NCBI RefSeq assembly: GCF_009727055.1
Contig: NC_052358.1
Coordinates: 47,839,802 to 47,903,801 of the forward strand
Direction of reading: 5' to 3'
DNA: 64,000 bases
Origin: Benincasa hispida
Taxonomy: Eukaryota > Streptophyta > Magnoliopsida > Cucurbitales > Cucurbitaceae
A program made the position numbers and the translations under genes. Position 1 is the stretch's first letter, and the number at the start of each line of letters is the position of its first letter. The notes beneath the pieces are model-generated. The model worked only from the letters and a program-made list of their open reading frames with translations, ran no database searches and had not been told where the DNA came from. Of the stretch, positions 14,002 to 26,613 are shown piece after piece.

Positions 14002-15890
14002 GAATGATTATGGGGAAGATGTTTAATCTATCTCTTGGCATGAAGATGATGCTATGAATTTGATAGAGGATAGACTTATATTCATATACATTTTGCACAA
14101 GTATAAATCTAACTTGTCTTGGAAAGCCCAAGGTCGAATGCAGGGAATCTAGAGTAAACTAACGCAGACTTGGTCTTTGAATCTATTGCAAAGGTTTACT
14201 AATTGGTCGATATGCGTAGGCTATGTACAAAAACTACTAGCACGCATGCAAGAGGAAGTAGGAGTTCAGGTAAAGGGGGAAAATGGTTCATGGATGATTG
14301 GATCGAGCGTTAGATGATATGCATTGATTTCCTAGTGAAAACAACAAACCTATATAAGCACAATGACAATGAAATGAAAATGGTGAAGATGTCTGCTAAA
14401 ATCTAAGTGTACATGTGATGCGTTTGGAGCTTGTTCTTTGATTTATGTTCAACATCTCTCGATGTAGATGCCACACTTATTCTATCTCTAGGTTGCATGC
14501 ATTAGGTAAAATGAACAGGCAAATGACATAAATATTTTTATCTCTAAAATTACTCACGTCCTAGCTTGATGCGTTCTACAGATAACTACTCTCTCGAGTA
14601 ATTAATTACTTTTTCACTTCAATTAATTGATCAGGTGGATTCAAGCAACAAATTTTATGAAATTATCAAGCCAGAAGATTCACATACACAAACAACGTAA
14701 TAAATTAACAGATGGAGATGTGAAGAATGGTTGAAATAGAGATTGAATTAAAGAATATGTCTTGATACATATGATCTTAATTCAATCAAGTAGGATAGTG
14801 AATGAGAATGCAAAGTAAAAAGAAGAAGTCAACCTACGGGGTTTAATCTTTTGTCCCCTTTGGCTTGGTTTTATGCTTGTTGTTGAAAACTAGGTAGAAG
14901 GGTTGAAGGAGATGTCTCTCTTAAGCTTTTCTTCGGTAGAACCTCGTTACCAACGATGGAAAATGACTATCGTCCCTCTTATTTCTTTCTTGCAGTCGGC
15001 AGAGATAAAGGATAAAAAATGTCTAACTCTCTAACTAATCTTGCTCATTCCTCAACTGCAGACAACATCTCTTTATATAAGCATCAGAATAACCACTTGG
15101 TGATGTGATTGCATTAAATTCCATACCCTGAGACAGCCACCTGCCATTCTGCCTAGATTAGACATTGCCAGTCAAATGCCCATGCTTGCAAGTTATGATT
15201 TAACGTTGATTGCATGAGCCAAATGTATCTATCATGCGTTGGGTAAGCTGGATGCATGATCCTTGCGTTGGTTTTGTCTGCAACACTTAGTAAATTTTTC
15301 TGATTCTTGCATTAAATTACATTAGTGATGCAATTTTTTTTTTTTACTTAGAGGTCACTTTTGCATGAGTTTATCACATATATACAATGTCATATGCTTT
15401 TTTTTATTATGAACACATTTACATCACTTTTAATCATAATTATTCTAACTTTGAGTGAATAATAATTTGTATTTCTACAAATTATCATAGGGTTAACAAA
15501 ATAAACTCTATCAACATGAGCATAGCTTAATTGGATAAAAAATTTTATCATAAACTTACAAAGTTCTTTCATTTTTTCACCTGCCAATCATTACAGGTCA
15601 ACCTAATGATCATTATAGCAACAAGAAAATGAAGGTGACTTGAGGGATAAGTGTCAAACTCTATGATCACCGCCTATCTAGAAAATTAAAATTTTAAAGA
15701 GTTTTCTAGAATTATGCACAAGGTTTCATTGTTTTGTCCTGCTCTCCTTCTTTCTCCATTTAGAAGAGAAATTTTTTAGAAAGGTTTGAAATCTTGATCT
15801 CGTTGTTATAGAATTAACTAGAAGAGAAATCAACGGTCTTTTTAGTTTACTTTTGATTGGAGGTCTTGAATTTGTTATCTGGACAAGGTC
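14002..15890. other. Intergenic, no recognised gene
   Basis: No open frame with protein features. The composition (gatgcgttctac, aatgcatgat, tttatataagc) resembles retrotransposon leader or LTR DNA but no ends could be defined. One TATA-like site (ctttatataagc, 15070) is present with no gene attached. Confidence 0.4.
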
Positions 15891-15959
15891 TCGTTGACCG
15901 ATTAATGAGTCAAAGTCTAGAGACGTAATTTGTATTTATATTTGTATTATTTATGATTT

Positions 15960-16190
15960 TGGCCCTAAAATTTAGAAGAGTACGTTATATATACTATCTA
16001 ACTTTATTGGTGCATCTAAATCTGTAATATGATATTTTCTCTCTAAATAATAAATTGCTCTCTCTATCGGCTTGTAGACGTAAATAATACACTATTAGTG
16101 AATCACGTAAATTTCTATGTCGATTTCTCTTCACTGTACGTTTTATGTGTTTCTTTAATTGCCAATTTCTCAACAACTTGGTTGTTTTAA
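15960..16190. repeat. LTR-like remnant, copy 1
   Basis: Contains an ordered set of blocks: a tatatactatctaa-like TATA region, 'tgatattttctctctaaataataaattgctctctct', 'cacgtaaatttctatgtcgatttctc' and 'tgtttctttaattgccaattt'. The same blocks recur in the same order at 17040-17240. The pattern resembles the R/U5 end of a Copia LTR. The termini are not clear. Confidence 0.45.
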
Positions 16191-17039
16191 GACTTGTCTA
16201 CTGGTTAACTAAAAGAGTACTGATATTCCAATGGCTAAGTGGGACTTTGGAGACTATTAGCTGAGTGTCCGAGTTGAATTCTTCACATGGCTTTACTGAA
16301 CTCAGAAACATAACCGGTAACTCCAACCCATCTCCTTGTCCAAGCTGTCGTACTGAATTGAATGCTTTAAGACAAAGTGCATGAGAAAAAAAAAAAAAAA
16401 ATCTCCATGTGGTCTGCTTATAATGAAAGAGCCTATTGTTGCATCCTTGGGCTCTGATGTCTGATTTGGTACATGCCATTGGCTCCCATTGGTCCATGCC
16501 TAGTTCATTGAGCCTCTCAGTTTGGAACAATGATGGTGGCTTGGACCGTCTCTTAGCCAATTAATGCCGCAACATTGTCAATTCGATTGGATTAGTTAGG
16601 TTAGAAATGGAAGGACCCTCATAACGACGAATAGTAAACGGTCAAGGCATGGCATCAAACAAAGAGTAAAATCTACAAAACAGAAACTCGTTATAGGCTA
16701 AGTCGTGGAATGGAAGAGAAGAGGAAAAATGAAATGGAGTGGAAAAATGATTTGTGTTTTCGAATGTTGAAGGCCATGCCTTTTATAGGCCTTTAACGTG
16801 GAACGGTAGAGAGAGAAAAAGACGGTGAGCCTCAGAACGTGCGTGGACAAAAGCGGCGGTGCGCGTGTGGGACATTCATCGAACCCACATTGGTCTATCT
16901 CCTCACTCCCTCCAAAACATGGTACCCACATTCATCGAACCCAGTTGCCCTGTGAGATTGATCAAAGTACGTTGGAATATCTTGAATCTATTATCTGATG
17001 CTTCAAAACTTAAGTTGTATTTGTGCGTATGTTATTTAC

Positions 17040-17240
17040 AATTTTTGTCTTGAAGTTTTAGAGAAGTGCGCTATATAAATTCTCTGATTCTAGAGGCGCC
17101 TATGTAATATGTAAGATGATATTTCTCTCTAACAATAAAAAGTTGCTCTCTCTAACAATAATCTACACTTTGTGTCGATCACTCTACTGTTTACGGTTTT
17201 TGTTTTTCTTTGATTGTCGATTTTATTACAGATATCATTA
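17040..17240. repeat. LTR-like remnant, copy 2
   Basis: Diverged second copy of the block series at 15960-16190: 'gtgcgctatataaattctctgattctag', 'gatatttctctctaacaataaaaagttgctctctct', 'tgtgtcgatcactctactg' and 'ttctttgattgtcgatttt'. It lies 250 bp beyond the stop end of the first SAUR gene. Between the copies (16200-17000) are low-information open frames with no recognisable domain. Confidence 0.45.
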
Positions 17241-17493
17241 TTGGATGAAAATTTGATAACTTATAAGGGGTTAGTTTGGACTTGGACAAAGAAAAGAAAG
17301 AACACTGAATCATCTTGGAGCCTGTGCTGATTTTATATGAATTTTCTTTTGTTTGGATTGCTCTAATTTTTATACAGAAAAACAATATACAATGATATTC
17401 TGCTTTGGTTCTCTTCAAACAAGAATGAAAAGAGAAGTTGGTAAAATTATTCCATTCTCTCTTTTGGTGGGAAATTGTAGCTTTTATGTTGCT

Positions 17494-17742
17494 CTACTTT
17501 TGAAGAGGTATGCAATCTTGAAGAAGATCAATGAAAGCATCTTCTTTACAGGGAATTGTCAAACCCCCACTTGGATGGTTGAACCCAAACTCTTCTTCAG
17601 CTCTGTTAAGCAAACTTAGAAATGAAGGATGATTCAAGTTTGATACCGGCACCACAAATTGCTTCCTTCGAATCTCTCCCACATAAGCTGCAATGTGGCC
17701 TTTGGGAATGTTGGAACGACATCTTGTTGAAACAGATTGCAT
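17494..17742 (-). CDS. SAUR-family auxin-responsive protein, start and C-terminus altered (possible pseudogene)
   Basis: Encodes 82 residues from the first ATG left in frame. The core SAUR domain (auxin-inducible family) is complete: [58 protein letters not shown]. Compared with the intact paralogs it lacks the usual MGIRLPS start: upstream codons still encode [10 protein letters not shown], but the expected ATG (~17790) is lost and a stop lies just before. At the C-terminus, a one-base change turns the expected TSRL... ending into [14 protein letters not shown] box (complement of tctataaat, 17858-17866) is kept. SAURs of this short class are known to inhibit PP2C.D phosphatases and promote cell expansion. 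Whether this copy works is doubtful. Confidence 0.65.
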   Translation of the reverse strand: MQSVSTRCRSNIPKGHIAAYVGEIRRKQFVVPVSNLNHPSFLSLLNRAEEEFGFNHPSGGLTIPCKEDAFIDLLQDCIPLQK

Positions 17743-17899
17743 TCTGAATATTTGTTTGGCATTGAGGAGTGAGTTTGAATGGTTTTGTCTCTAAGAAATT
17801 GATGTAAAAATGAGAAGTTGCAGACCCTGAATGAGAATTTGTTGATGTTTGGTGTGGATTTATAGAATGCAAATGGAGAGGAGATGAGCACAAAAGACT

Positions 17900-19701
17900 A
17901 GGAAATGGGTGTCAAAGTGGACCCACTTCATCAAATGCTCACATGGGATTGCTCTATTGGTTGAAGCACTCTCTTTTTTAAATGGTTTTTACTGTTTTTT
18001 TAATTGAGTTTTCACCAAATATTAGAAATTCAAGGAAATGAGAACTTCAAGCACTATAAAAAGAGTTTATATTTTTTGTTTCAAATTATTCTAATACTTT
18101 AAGCTTGGTATACTAGCTTGGTTATGTGAGTGATATAATGATTTGAGAGTGCTATTGTAATTGGTGTTAGAGAGAGATTTATGTGTGATTGTAATAATAT
18201 TTTACGTGGTAGAATTTATTTGGTCCGTGGTTTTTTCTTCTGTTTAAAGTTTTTCTACCTGAATTCTTGTATTCCTAGTTTTGTTGCTTTCTTTTAATTT
18301 ATCTGTTTATTTCTAGCCGTGGGTCTTTTTCTCTATGCCCCATGTTTTGGTGTGTAGACCCCTCTTGCTCCAAGAAAAGGAAGCCATAGTCCAATTTCAA
18401 AACTAAATGGCTGATCTGTTTGACAAGTTACTGTTTCAATGGACCCAGTGCAATGGCTGAGAATAGACTCGTGAACAGTGAGATAGGGCCCAAATTTCGG
18501 TCGAAAAATCAGACAGATCCACAGCTCGTCAGCGTGGAAGTCATAAAAGATGTTGCAATTTCGTCAACATAGGGGGCGTGTTGTCTGAATGATGTTTATA
18601 TTTGAAGACTTTGACATTCAAAGATTTTTATTATTTATGTCGCGTAAACTATTAGAAATCGGCCCGATCTCGTGATTGATTTCCTTGATTCTTCCATGTT
18701 GATCAAGGAAACAAATCATGGCCCTCTTCACTATCTGGTCAGTATGCTAATTCTCTTTCAGTTCTTAACATCCCATTGCTATAAGATTCAGTCATTGAGT
18801 TCTTAACATCAAGCAATGGTTTCTGCTGATGCCTCTTTGATGGAAAGGTCTACTTGGCAGCAGCATTAGCTCCGAGAACTTCTAAGTAGTTCCGAGACCA
18901 ATCGGAACTGAAACGCGGCCGTAAGCTATGTGCAAACTTCTTCATTTCACAACAACCAAGTCTCAAGAATGGAAGGAGGGAATACATTGGGGGTTTAGAT
19001 CAATGTTATTGCAAAGGTTGTCAGAGTTGCAGTCTCAAAGGACATGCTAAAGACCAACAAGCTCAAACTCTAATCCAGGTTCTTAATTTATGGACTTATT
19101 AATTTCCCCTTTTAAATTTGTTCTGTCAAGAGAATGGAAGTTTATTTCTCTTGAGCAACATCATATTTGGGAATGAAGATGAAAGTATAGAGTGAAAGGT
19201 TAAGTTCATCGTGTCAAAGCAGCTTTAGTGCATGTTTGGTAGTGATTTTAAAATTATTAAATTCACTTTTATATGTTTAAAATCACTCTAAAATACACTT
19301 TGAATCACTCAAAATCAATTAGTTATTTAATTTTTTACTTTTAAATTCAATTTTCATTCTATTAAAATTGATTTTGAATTACTAAAAGCAATTTTGGAGT
19401 AATTTTGAAAAGGACAAAAGAGGATTTAAACATTTCAGAATCATTCTAGAATATGCAATTATGTTCGGCTGATGGCTGGCTGGTCATTTTTGGTTGAGTT
19501 CACAATTTTTTTAATAAAATAGAGGAAGGGTATTAATGGATAATGTTTTTTGCTTGAATTTTTCTCAGTTATGCCTAAACTGTGGCTATGTATAGTTATT
19601 TTTTTTCTATACTCTTGAATGCATAAATAAATCTCAATTAGTTTGCTGGTATACCCATATGAGGATAAGTTGTAGGTCCTTTCTCATGAGAACTTGCTAG
19701 A
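17900..19701. other. Intergenic, MITE-like AT-rich stretch near 19226-19440
   Basis: No gene was recognised. 19226-19440 (gtttggtagtgattttaaaa ... gattttgaattactaaaagc) has the 'tttggtagtgattttaaaa' opening seen in small plant MITEs, but clean terminal repeats were not found. Confidence 0.4.
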
Positions 19702-19945
19702 TGTTACGATAATAAAATTACTTTTATTCATCAACTTAAAACTCTTGGGTCAACTGTGATTTAACATAATATCAGAGTAAGTGATTCAAGAAGTCGTGTG
19801 TTCAAACTCAAAGTCCTGTAATGTTATTTCCTTTCCAATTAATATTGATTCTCACTTGTTGGGTCTTATACATATTTCAAACCCACAAGCCACCAACTTA
19901 AGCTTTTTGGTCAATAAGTGGTTTAACATGGTATCACCTTCACTC
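19702..19945 (+). mobile_element. TRIM-like retrotransposon copy, degraded
   Basis: Starts tgttacgataata; its ~65 bp LTR ends in gatttaaca and is followed by taatatcagag, a changed tRNA-iMet primer-binding site (consensus tggtatcagagc). The internal part reads 'gtaatgttatttcc', 'aattaatattgatt' and 'ttgttgggtctt', shared with the TRIM copies at 21332, 23031 and 62406. A second LTR is partly present up to the next 'gtttaacatggtatca' near 19920-19936. Confidence 0.65.
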
Positions 19946-20039
19946 ATCAACTTAAGTTTTATAGATTTAATACAATTAATTTTGAGATGGAACCCTATGT
20001 TATCTAATAGAATGTTCACATAGACTTGTCTTACACAAA

Positions 20040-21331
20040 AAAGATTGGAACATTCTGCTGCATACCATAACTTTTCTCTGCTTTTCCTCTAACTTAACCT
20101 CCTTCTTGTATTTTGTTTTTTTGTTTTTTTGTTTTTTTTAACATTAAGAATATGTTTAGAATGACTTGCTAAATGCTTAGAAATACTTTTTTACATAAAC
20201 GATTCTACTGTTCGTCGGGATGGAATGACAGGATTCGAATGTTTCATTTAGATCTCTCACAAGAGAGTTCAAATGCTTTATACTTCTGACTGCTTGAACT
20301 TACAATTATTTAGCCATCCTTCATTAAGCAACACACCTTCAGCTCAAATGGTGTCTCCTCTGTTGGGTGGTTGCCTTGAAAAATCTAGTGAAATCTTCCA
20401 ATGAAACTCAACCTTGAAATAGGTTCTATTCTTCAAAATGACAAATTTGTAAAACACACAACAGAAATACAAGTAAATCCTTAAAATCTACACCAAATAC
20501 GAGTTTGCTTGAACCCAAAAAAACCCTTAAAGCAAAGTTTCCATACTATAGCTCATTAGAGAACTACAATAACCAAAAAAAAAACTTGGTTCTTAGTTCT
20601 TATTGGAGAGGCAGGGTGGCTTGATATATCTCAGCCTCTTACTAGGTTTCATTCAAGCATCCAATATTGTTGTCCGCTTGATCTTTTTAGTTATATCCGT
20701 AGAGTATGACCAAAGACCTACTTTAGCTAGAAAAGAAGAAGATCATAGGCAATAAATGGGGGACTACAACTTCATTGATATGAGACTTGTCAAGTCGAAC
20801 AAAAATAAAACTATGAGAATTTATACGTAAAGTTGACAATAAGATACCATTATGGAAATATGTGAATCATTCTAATGAGTCAAAAGAAAAATATTGTCCA
20901 TCAGATGTTGCATTTCTTGTGTAGATTCTTTAGAGAAAGGAATAAGATAGCCTTATCTTATATTCGTCTTTTTAATCTTTGAAATTTGGACTCTTTTTTA
21001 ATGCCCCTTGTTTTCCTTGTAGTCTTAGTTATGTAAAGTTCATTAGGTATACCATACTAGTGTCAAATAATCCACATCACTCTAATGTTTTGTCTTAAAA
21101 TTCTTTAGTTGCAATTTCCCCTTCTATTATTCTTGTTAGTCACCAAAAAAAAAAAAACTTCCCAATTTCCTCAATGATTCTCTTTGGGGATGACTCTCTT
21201 TCTTCTGATTTACCATATAATTTGATAAGCTAGTTCCTCTTCTCTCTCATATCCAAAGAATTGCTTTAATACCCTTTTGTTACTCTCATTTGTAAGTCTT
21301 CGTATGATTTTCTAGTTTCTATTTTTCCTTC
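20040..21331. other. Intergenic, no recognised gene
   Basis: AT-rich DNA with several T and A runs and no frame with protein features. Confidence 0.4.
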
Positions 21332-22148
21332 TGTTAAAGTGTTGATAGAGCATTAAATTTACCTTCACTCATCAACTTAAGCTTTTGGGTCAATCGATGA
21401 TTTAACATGGTACCAAAACAGAAAATCTTTTGTTCAAACCCCTACAAGGTTATTTCCTCCCAAATTGATATTGATTCCACTTGTTGGGTCTTCTACGAAT
21501 TTTCAAGCCCACAAGTAGGAGTGTTAAAAAAACTTAATGATCCGAAAAAATAGATCAATTTAACCCAATCCGTGCGGTTTGAGTTAGGTTATCAACTCAT
21601 TTGGGTTGGGTTGGGTTCAAATAAATGAAAATTTTATGGGTTGGGTTGGTTCATGGGTTCACCTAGTATAACCCAAACCAACCCGAATTTATTATTAACT
21701 TTAAAATGTATTTTTTATTACTTATAACACAATTATTTATACATATATTTATTTTAATTTTATTTAATTCCAATATTTTTTGAATAATTTATTCTTCAGC
21801 AACTCTTAAAAATAGTTTCCTAGCACTTTAGAAAGAATTTTTTTTTACATATTTACGTTTTGCTTCTTTTTAAAACAAAATTTTAAATAAATAACCCGAC
21901 TAACCCGAACCAACCCAACTCAAATATTTCATGATTGGGTTGGGTTGGGTCCATTTTTCAATAAGGGTTATTTGGGTTGACGAAATTTATAATCCGAAAA
22001 ATTGGGTTAGATCTAAAAAGTCTTTCAAACCAATCCAATCCATGAACACCCCTGCCCACAAGTGAAGGTGAGTATTATAGTAGTTAATGTAATATTAAAT
22101 TTACCTTCACCTATCATCTAAATTTTTTAGTCAATTGATAATTTAACA
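21332..22148 (+). mobile_element. TRIM retrotransposon with perfect 5 bp target duplication
   Basis: Left LTR 21332-21407 (TGTTAAAG...TTTAACA) is followed by a primer-binding site remnant tggtaccaaaac. The right LTR ends ...TTTAACA at 22148, after a purine-rich aagtgaagg. CCTTC flanks both sides (21327-21331 and 22149-22153), a perfect 5 bp target-site duplication. No coding capacity; the internal region is only about 100-150 bp apart from a nested MITE (21516-22053). TRIMs depend on other retrotransposons for movement. Confidence 0.85.
21516..22053. mobile_element. MITE nested in the TRIM, 9-10 bp target duplication
   Basis: The TRIM internal sequence gcccacaag(t) occurs at 21507-21515 and again at 22054-22062, flanking a 538 bp insert. 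The insert ends are short inverted repeats: aggagtgtt on the left and aacacccct on the right. Inside are many gggttgggtt / aacccaaccc motifs arranged as inverted halves around an AT-rich centre (21700-21890). A 9-10 bp duplication suits a Mutator-type element. No coding capacity. Confidence 0.8.
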
Positions 22149-22153
22149 CCTTC

Positions 22154-23030
22154 CATCTTTCCTTCTTTTCCTTTCTTCACCATTCTGTTTCTAAAAACTT
22201 TATGCAACTTGAAAGAACTTTTAGTTAGGTTGGTTGTGAAGAATATCCTCAAATGAATCCTCCACCCAATGCAAACCAATTAGAAAAGAAAGAAAATCTT
22301 CTTTCTTCTCTCACATTGATCTCATTACCATTAGAACTAGTCACTAATCTAATGGAAAAGGACTTGTTTTAAACCTCAAATTGATTGAAGTCCATGGAAT
22401 ATTTCATCCTTATACTCCATTATTGAGGAGAAAATTGAAATCATCCCAAGTGAAAGAAAAATTCTTTCAATCAAAGATTTTGGTAAGAAATCAAGCTTTC
22501 ATTGAGAAAGAATGAGACAAGTACAAAGGCAAAGCAAAGGAGCCCAAAAAAACTACAAAAAGGGCCTCTAATCCAATAAAATCAAACCGATATCATAATT
22601 ACAAAAGATTCTATTAATTGATACCCATAACGAGGCATTAAACCTTGTTCTTTCCATTAGAGTTATATAGTACCTTCACATAGATAGAGTCCATTTTTTA
22701 TACATTAGATTCAAAGTTCTCGACTCTCAAATTTTTGTTGGATCATTTCATGCTACAAAGACAACGATATATATATTGACATAAATTATGTGTGTAAAGT
22801 ATGAGTCATTTATATGTTTTTGAAAAATAAATTCAACCAAATTGTCCTAGTTTATTGATGCTCTTCGACGAAATCCTTAGATCTTTGTTTACAACACAAC
22901 TTTCAAAATGAGCATTAGAGAGTAAAGGAAGCCTCTCCTACGTTTACTTAATTGTCGTGTAATTTCTGTACATAGTATTGCAATTTAACTACTGATGTGG
23001 ATAATATATGGTTTCTTTGTCCCAAAAAAG
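22154..23030. other. Intergenic, no recognised gene
   Basis: AT-rich DNA with no frame showing protein features. A dispersed-repeat origin is likely for parts but no ends were found. Confidence 0.4.
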
Positions 23031-23299
23031 TGTTTAGATCACCAATCAACCCAAAAACTTAAGCTTATAGGTGAAAGTAAATTAAATATTATATTATCTA
23101 ACACTTTCCTTCACTTGTGGACTTGAGATATATGGAAGACCCAACAAATAGAAATCAATATTAGTAGGAGGAAATAACATTGCAGGGTTTGAAAACATAG
23201 CCTCTTGGACTATTCGCTCTGATACCACGTTAAATCACCGATTGATCCAAAAACTTAAACTAATAGGTGAATGTAAATCTAATATTATATCATCTAACG
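23031..23299 (-). mobile_element. TRIM-like retrotransposon copy, inverted
   Basis: Reverse orientation of the TRIM family. The right LTR (5' in the element's sense) ends at ~23299 (complement CGTTAGATGATATAAT) and is followed inward by gctctgatacca (complement of tggtatcagagc, the tRNA-iMet primer-binding site) near 23215-23226. The left LTR begins tgtttagatcacc at 23031. The outer 5 bp (aaaag and aagtg) match only partly. Confidence 0.7.
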
Positions 23300-23534
23300 A
23301 AGTGCACTCACTAGTAGACTATTAAAAACCAAACAAGAGAATAAAACAACTGATGGAGAATTGCTTTGTTTGTATCATGACTTGGTGGGAAATTCACCAA
23401 GGAAATGCCACTAAACATGAAGCAACATAGTATAACTTTCCTTTCATACAACATTTGAATGAATCAGAACACCAACAAATGGTGAAAAAAAATGTTGTAA
23501 AAAAATTGTTGGATAGCCTTTGTTGTCCTTCCTT

Positions 23535-23822
23535 TTATGACTGTTGAAATCTAGAAGTAAGATCTACAAAGGCATCTTCTTTGCAAGGAATAGTTAAACC
23601 TCCTTGGGGATGATGGAATCCAAACTCTTCCTCAGCATGGCTGAGAAGTTGTTTGAATGAAGGATGGTTTAGGAAAGATATCGGAACCACGAAACGTTTC
23701 CTTTGAATATCGATCTCGCCTACATAAACAGCAATATGACCTCTTGGTACATTTGACTGGTTTTTCATCTTTAGAATTTGCTTGGCATGATGAATCAAAG
23801 ACGATGGCAAACGAATCCCCAT
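23535..23822 (-). CDS. SAUR-family auxin-responsive protein, 95 aa
   Basis: Intact short SAUR. The start is the ATG at 23822, giving the family N-terminus [18 protein letters not shown]; the frame stays open further upstream, but that part falls in the 5'UTR and promoter. The SAUR domain runs from about residue 28 to 92: [62 protein letters not shown] two-residue insertion (DI in [11 protein letters not shown]) is unusual for this group. A TATA box (23946-23953) lies about 125 bp upstream. Expected role, from the family: a small auxin-induced protein acting at the plasma membrane/cytosol on PP2C.D phosphatases to favour cell expansion. No intron, as is usual for SAURs. Confidence 0.93.
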   Translation of the reverse strand: MGIRLPSSLIHHAKQILKMKNQSNVPRGHIAVYVGEIDIQRKRFVVPISFLNHPSFKQLLSHAEEEFGFHHPQGGLTIPCKEDAFVDLTSRFQQS

Positions 23823-25779
23823 TGCTAAATTCTTCGTCGACTCGAGAACACGTCTAAAGAAGAGGCAAGCAAGCGAGCGCCCTCTAAAAAAATTTCTTTG
23901 GTTTATGAATATGTTTCGAGTGTTTGAAGGCTCATTTGAAGTTCGTATATATAGACTTTTTCCCCCTAAAAAAAGAGCTGTTTTTTTGTGATTGCTGATC
24001 TGTTCTTGCTGAATTTCTAATGAATGTGGGGTATTCAAGACTGTTGTTGGGAAGACCTCCTCACATGGCTTTGATCAACATAGAAAAGAACTCTACATTT
24101 CTCTCTCTTTCACACAAAACAAAGACTGTACAAGGAAATTGCATATCCATGTGATTGACTTTCTGGGAAAGAGCTAATGGCTACATCATTGAACCTAATT
24201 TTCAGGTTAAATGAGAGAGGGGATGGATAATGAATTCATCGAATCAAAAATTATATCGTGTTTCGGTACGAATCAGTCCTTCTTCATAAAGACCAGCTGG
24301 TTGAATTTTAAAGACAGACAATGGAACAAGGATGAGTTATGCTTTTCATTGTCTAAGGGAGTTAAAGTAGTTGTATCTACTTTGAGCAGCTGGCATAGCT
24401 GGATTTTCATAGCTCTAACTATGAGATGGATTGAATCTTATTATACATTGTGGTTTTTGTGGGACTCTAAAGACTGCAGTGTGTCGATGTTTCGTTTCTG
24501 TTGAGAAAATGAAATCGATAAAGAATAATAATGTCGTGAAAACACTAATTAGAGTCTCAGTGTTTGTTAAACAAAAAGAAGATACTAGAAAATATTATGA
24601 AATAGACAAATAAAGATAAACGGAAAAAGCGTAAACAATAAATATTCAACTTACAGATTTACGTGGTTCATTAACAGTGTGTTAACTATGTTCAAGAGAA
24701 CATAGGATTAGAAAGTTTATATAGCACACTTCTTTAGATCCTAGTATCATAAACATAAATAACATAAAGATCGCAAATACTCATGTACTTGGTTGTTCAG
24801 AACACTAGATAACAAATTCAAGGTATTTCAACGAAAAATGAGAGAGTGAAATCCAATGGATGAATAAACTTCTTATTGAAGTAAAAAAATGTTGATTATA
24901 ACCCGTGACAGGTGGTAGCCAATGGCAATGTGCAACTTTTTTCCAAACTAGCAACCTCGACGTGTAGCACCCAATGAACTCATTGGCAGATGGAGCGAGA
25001 AAGTGAGATAAAAAAGGGAAAGAGCAAGAGAGGAAAAGAGAGAACAAATGCGGGAAAAAATTGATATGTTGGCAAAGGTTAGAACATTTTATTTTGAAAA
25101 AGTCGGTCAAATTTCATTTGAGTCCAATTTCTTAGGTCATCCATAAAAAAAAACTCCCGTAAAAGATATATTTTTAACATTGATCAAAAGTACAACTCCA
25201 TTAAAGAAAAATGAAAGTGTCACATACTATCAGTAGAAAGCTTTCTAACAAACAAAGCTTGAATTATTAGCTTCACTTGTCTTAGAGAGCAATTTGAATG
25301 TTATGATTAACTTTTGATAATGTAGCTTGATAACACAGAGATAACAACTAAAACCAAATGGGGTTATGAACTTTGAAATGGAAAAGTTTTGATAAGAATT
25401 GTTTAGTGGTATTTCTCTCTTTTGGAGCTTTGGAATTTGGCAATACTTCTGGTTTCTTAATTTCCGTTTAGTAATTATTTGATTTTTAATTTATAGTTTT
25501 TTTTTTTTAAATTATGCTTGTTTTCTCACAATTTTTCACTTGTAATTTTCAAATTTTGTTACGTAAACATACATCCATCAACTCCTTAAATTGGTGTAAA
25601 CATTATTGAAGTTTGCACATTTACTTATCAAGTAACTTTATTTGTTATTTTTTTATTTTTTTTACTTTCCACATTTTTTAGGAATCCTTCCTTACCTCTA
25701 TTTCTACTTTTTATATTTATCAAGTAACTTATCTTCCTTTCTTGATCTACTTTTAACAATTATTGAGGAACTCCATCTT
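23823..25779. other. SAUR promoter and intergenic DNA
   Basis: The first ~250 bp is the promoter of the preceding minus-strand SAUR. 24490-24720 (aagataaacggaaaaagcg ... tttacgtggttcattaa) resembles a plant LTR-type repeat with no clear ends. The remainder is AT-rich without a recognised gene. Confidence 0.45.
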
Positions 25780-25788
25780 ACAATTTTA

Positions 25789-25945
25789 GGAAAATTGTCG
25801 GTTTTGACCCAAAATTTTTTTCCCATTCAAAAGTAATCTCATCCTTAAAATCTAATTTTTTTTTTATCCCTTCTTCCAATTTTCAAACTTTAAGTGGGGG
25901 TACCCACCACATAAAAAGACATTTTACTCCCGAATAAATGATCAT
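25789..25945 (+). repeat. Left terminal inverted repeat of the MULE
   Basis: About 155 bp, pairing with 30096-30247 on the other strand; the two arms differ at scattered positions and by small indels in the T-runs. Confidence 0.85.
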
Positions 25946-26344
25946 TCAATTGTCTTGAATATGAAATCACCTAACTTACCTAACTCACATATCTTAAAAT
26001 AGAAACTTCAATCTTCAATTTCACATTTTGTTTTCAATAATAGAATGCTTTACGTAAGTTAAGGGTCCCAACCTCAGAGGAATAATCTTTTTCAGAGGGT
26101 CCAAAGTTCAGAGGAACAATTTCTTTCCTCTTTGAGAGTTCCAAAAGAAACAGGTATGTTGAAAGGTAGTTTTTTTTTTTTTTTTAAAGTCATGAAAATG
26201 GAGCAAAAAATTACTTTTTAAAGAAAGTTTTCAGTAAGCAACAAAATTCTTATTTTTTTTTTACTTGTATACGTGGAGTATTGTTACGTTTTAGAAGAAA
26301 AAGTGAAGAGAAAATTGAAAAATGAAAGTACTAGAACATGAAAA

Positions 26345-26560
26345 GTCTCGCGAAGTTGTCTTTCTCGTGAAGATGACTTTGTCTAACTTCACGAGACAAC
26401 TCTTTTGTTCAACTTTTGTCTCATGCAATTGGACCAATCGAGCTGTCTCGTGAAGTTGATCAGGTCAACTTTCTCGTGAAGTGACCAAGTCAACTTTCTC
26501 GTGAAGTTGACCAAGTCAGCTCTCTCGTAAAGTCAACTTTCTCCTAAGTTTTTTTTTTTT
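26345..26560. repeat. Array of tctcgtgaagttga motifs, block 1
   Basis: Six or seven imperfect copies of TCTCGTGAAGTTGA-like sequence, some inverted (aacttcacgagacaa), separated by 10-25 bp. Further blocks lie at 27470-27559 and 29411-29680, all inside the MULE. Confidence 0.75.
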
Positions 26561-26613
26561 TTTTTTAGTATTTATGTATACATTTCCTTCTAGCCAATAA
26601 GTTTTATTTTCAC

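Noticed and set aside
16198..16560. 120-codon minus-strand frame as a gene
   Set aside because: It contains a homopolymer Phe run from a poly-A tract and no recognisable domain; it lies between LTR-like remnants.
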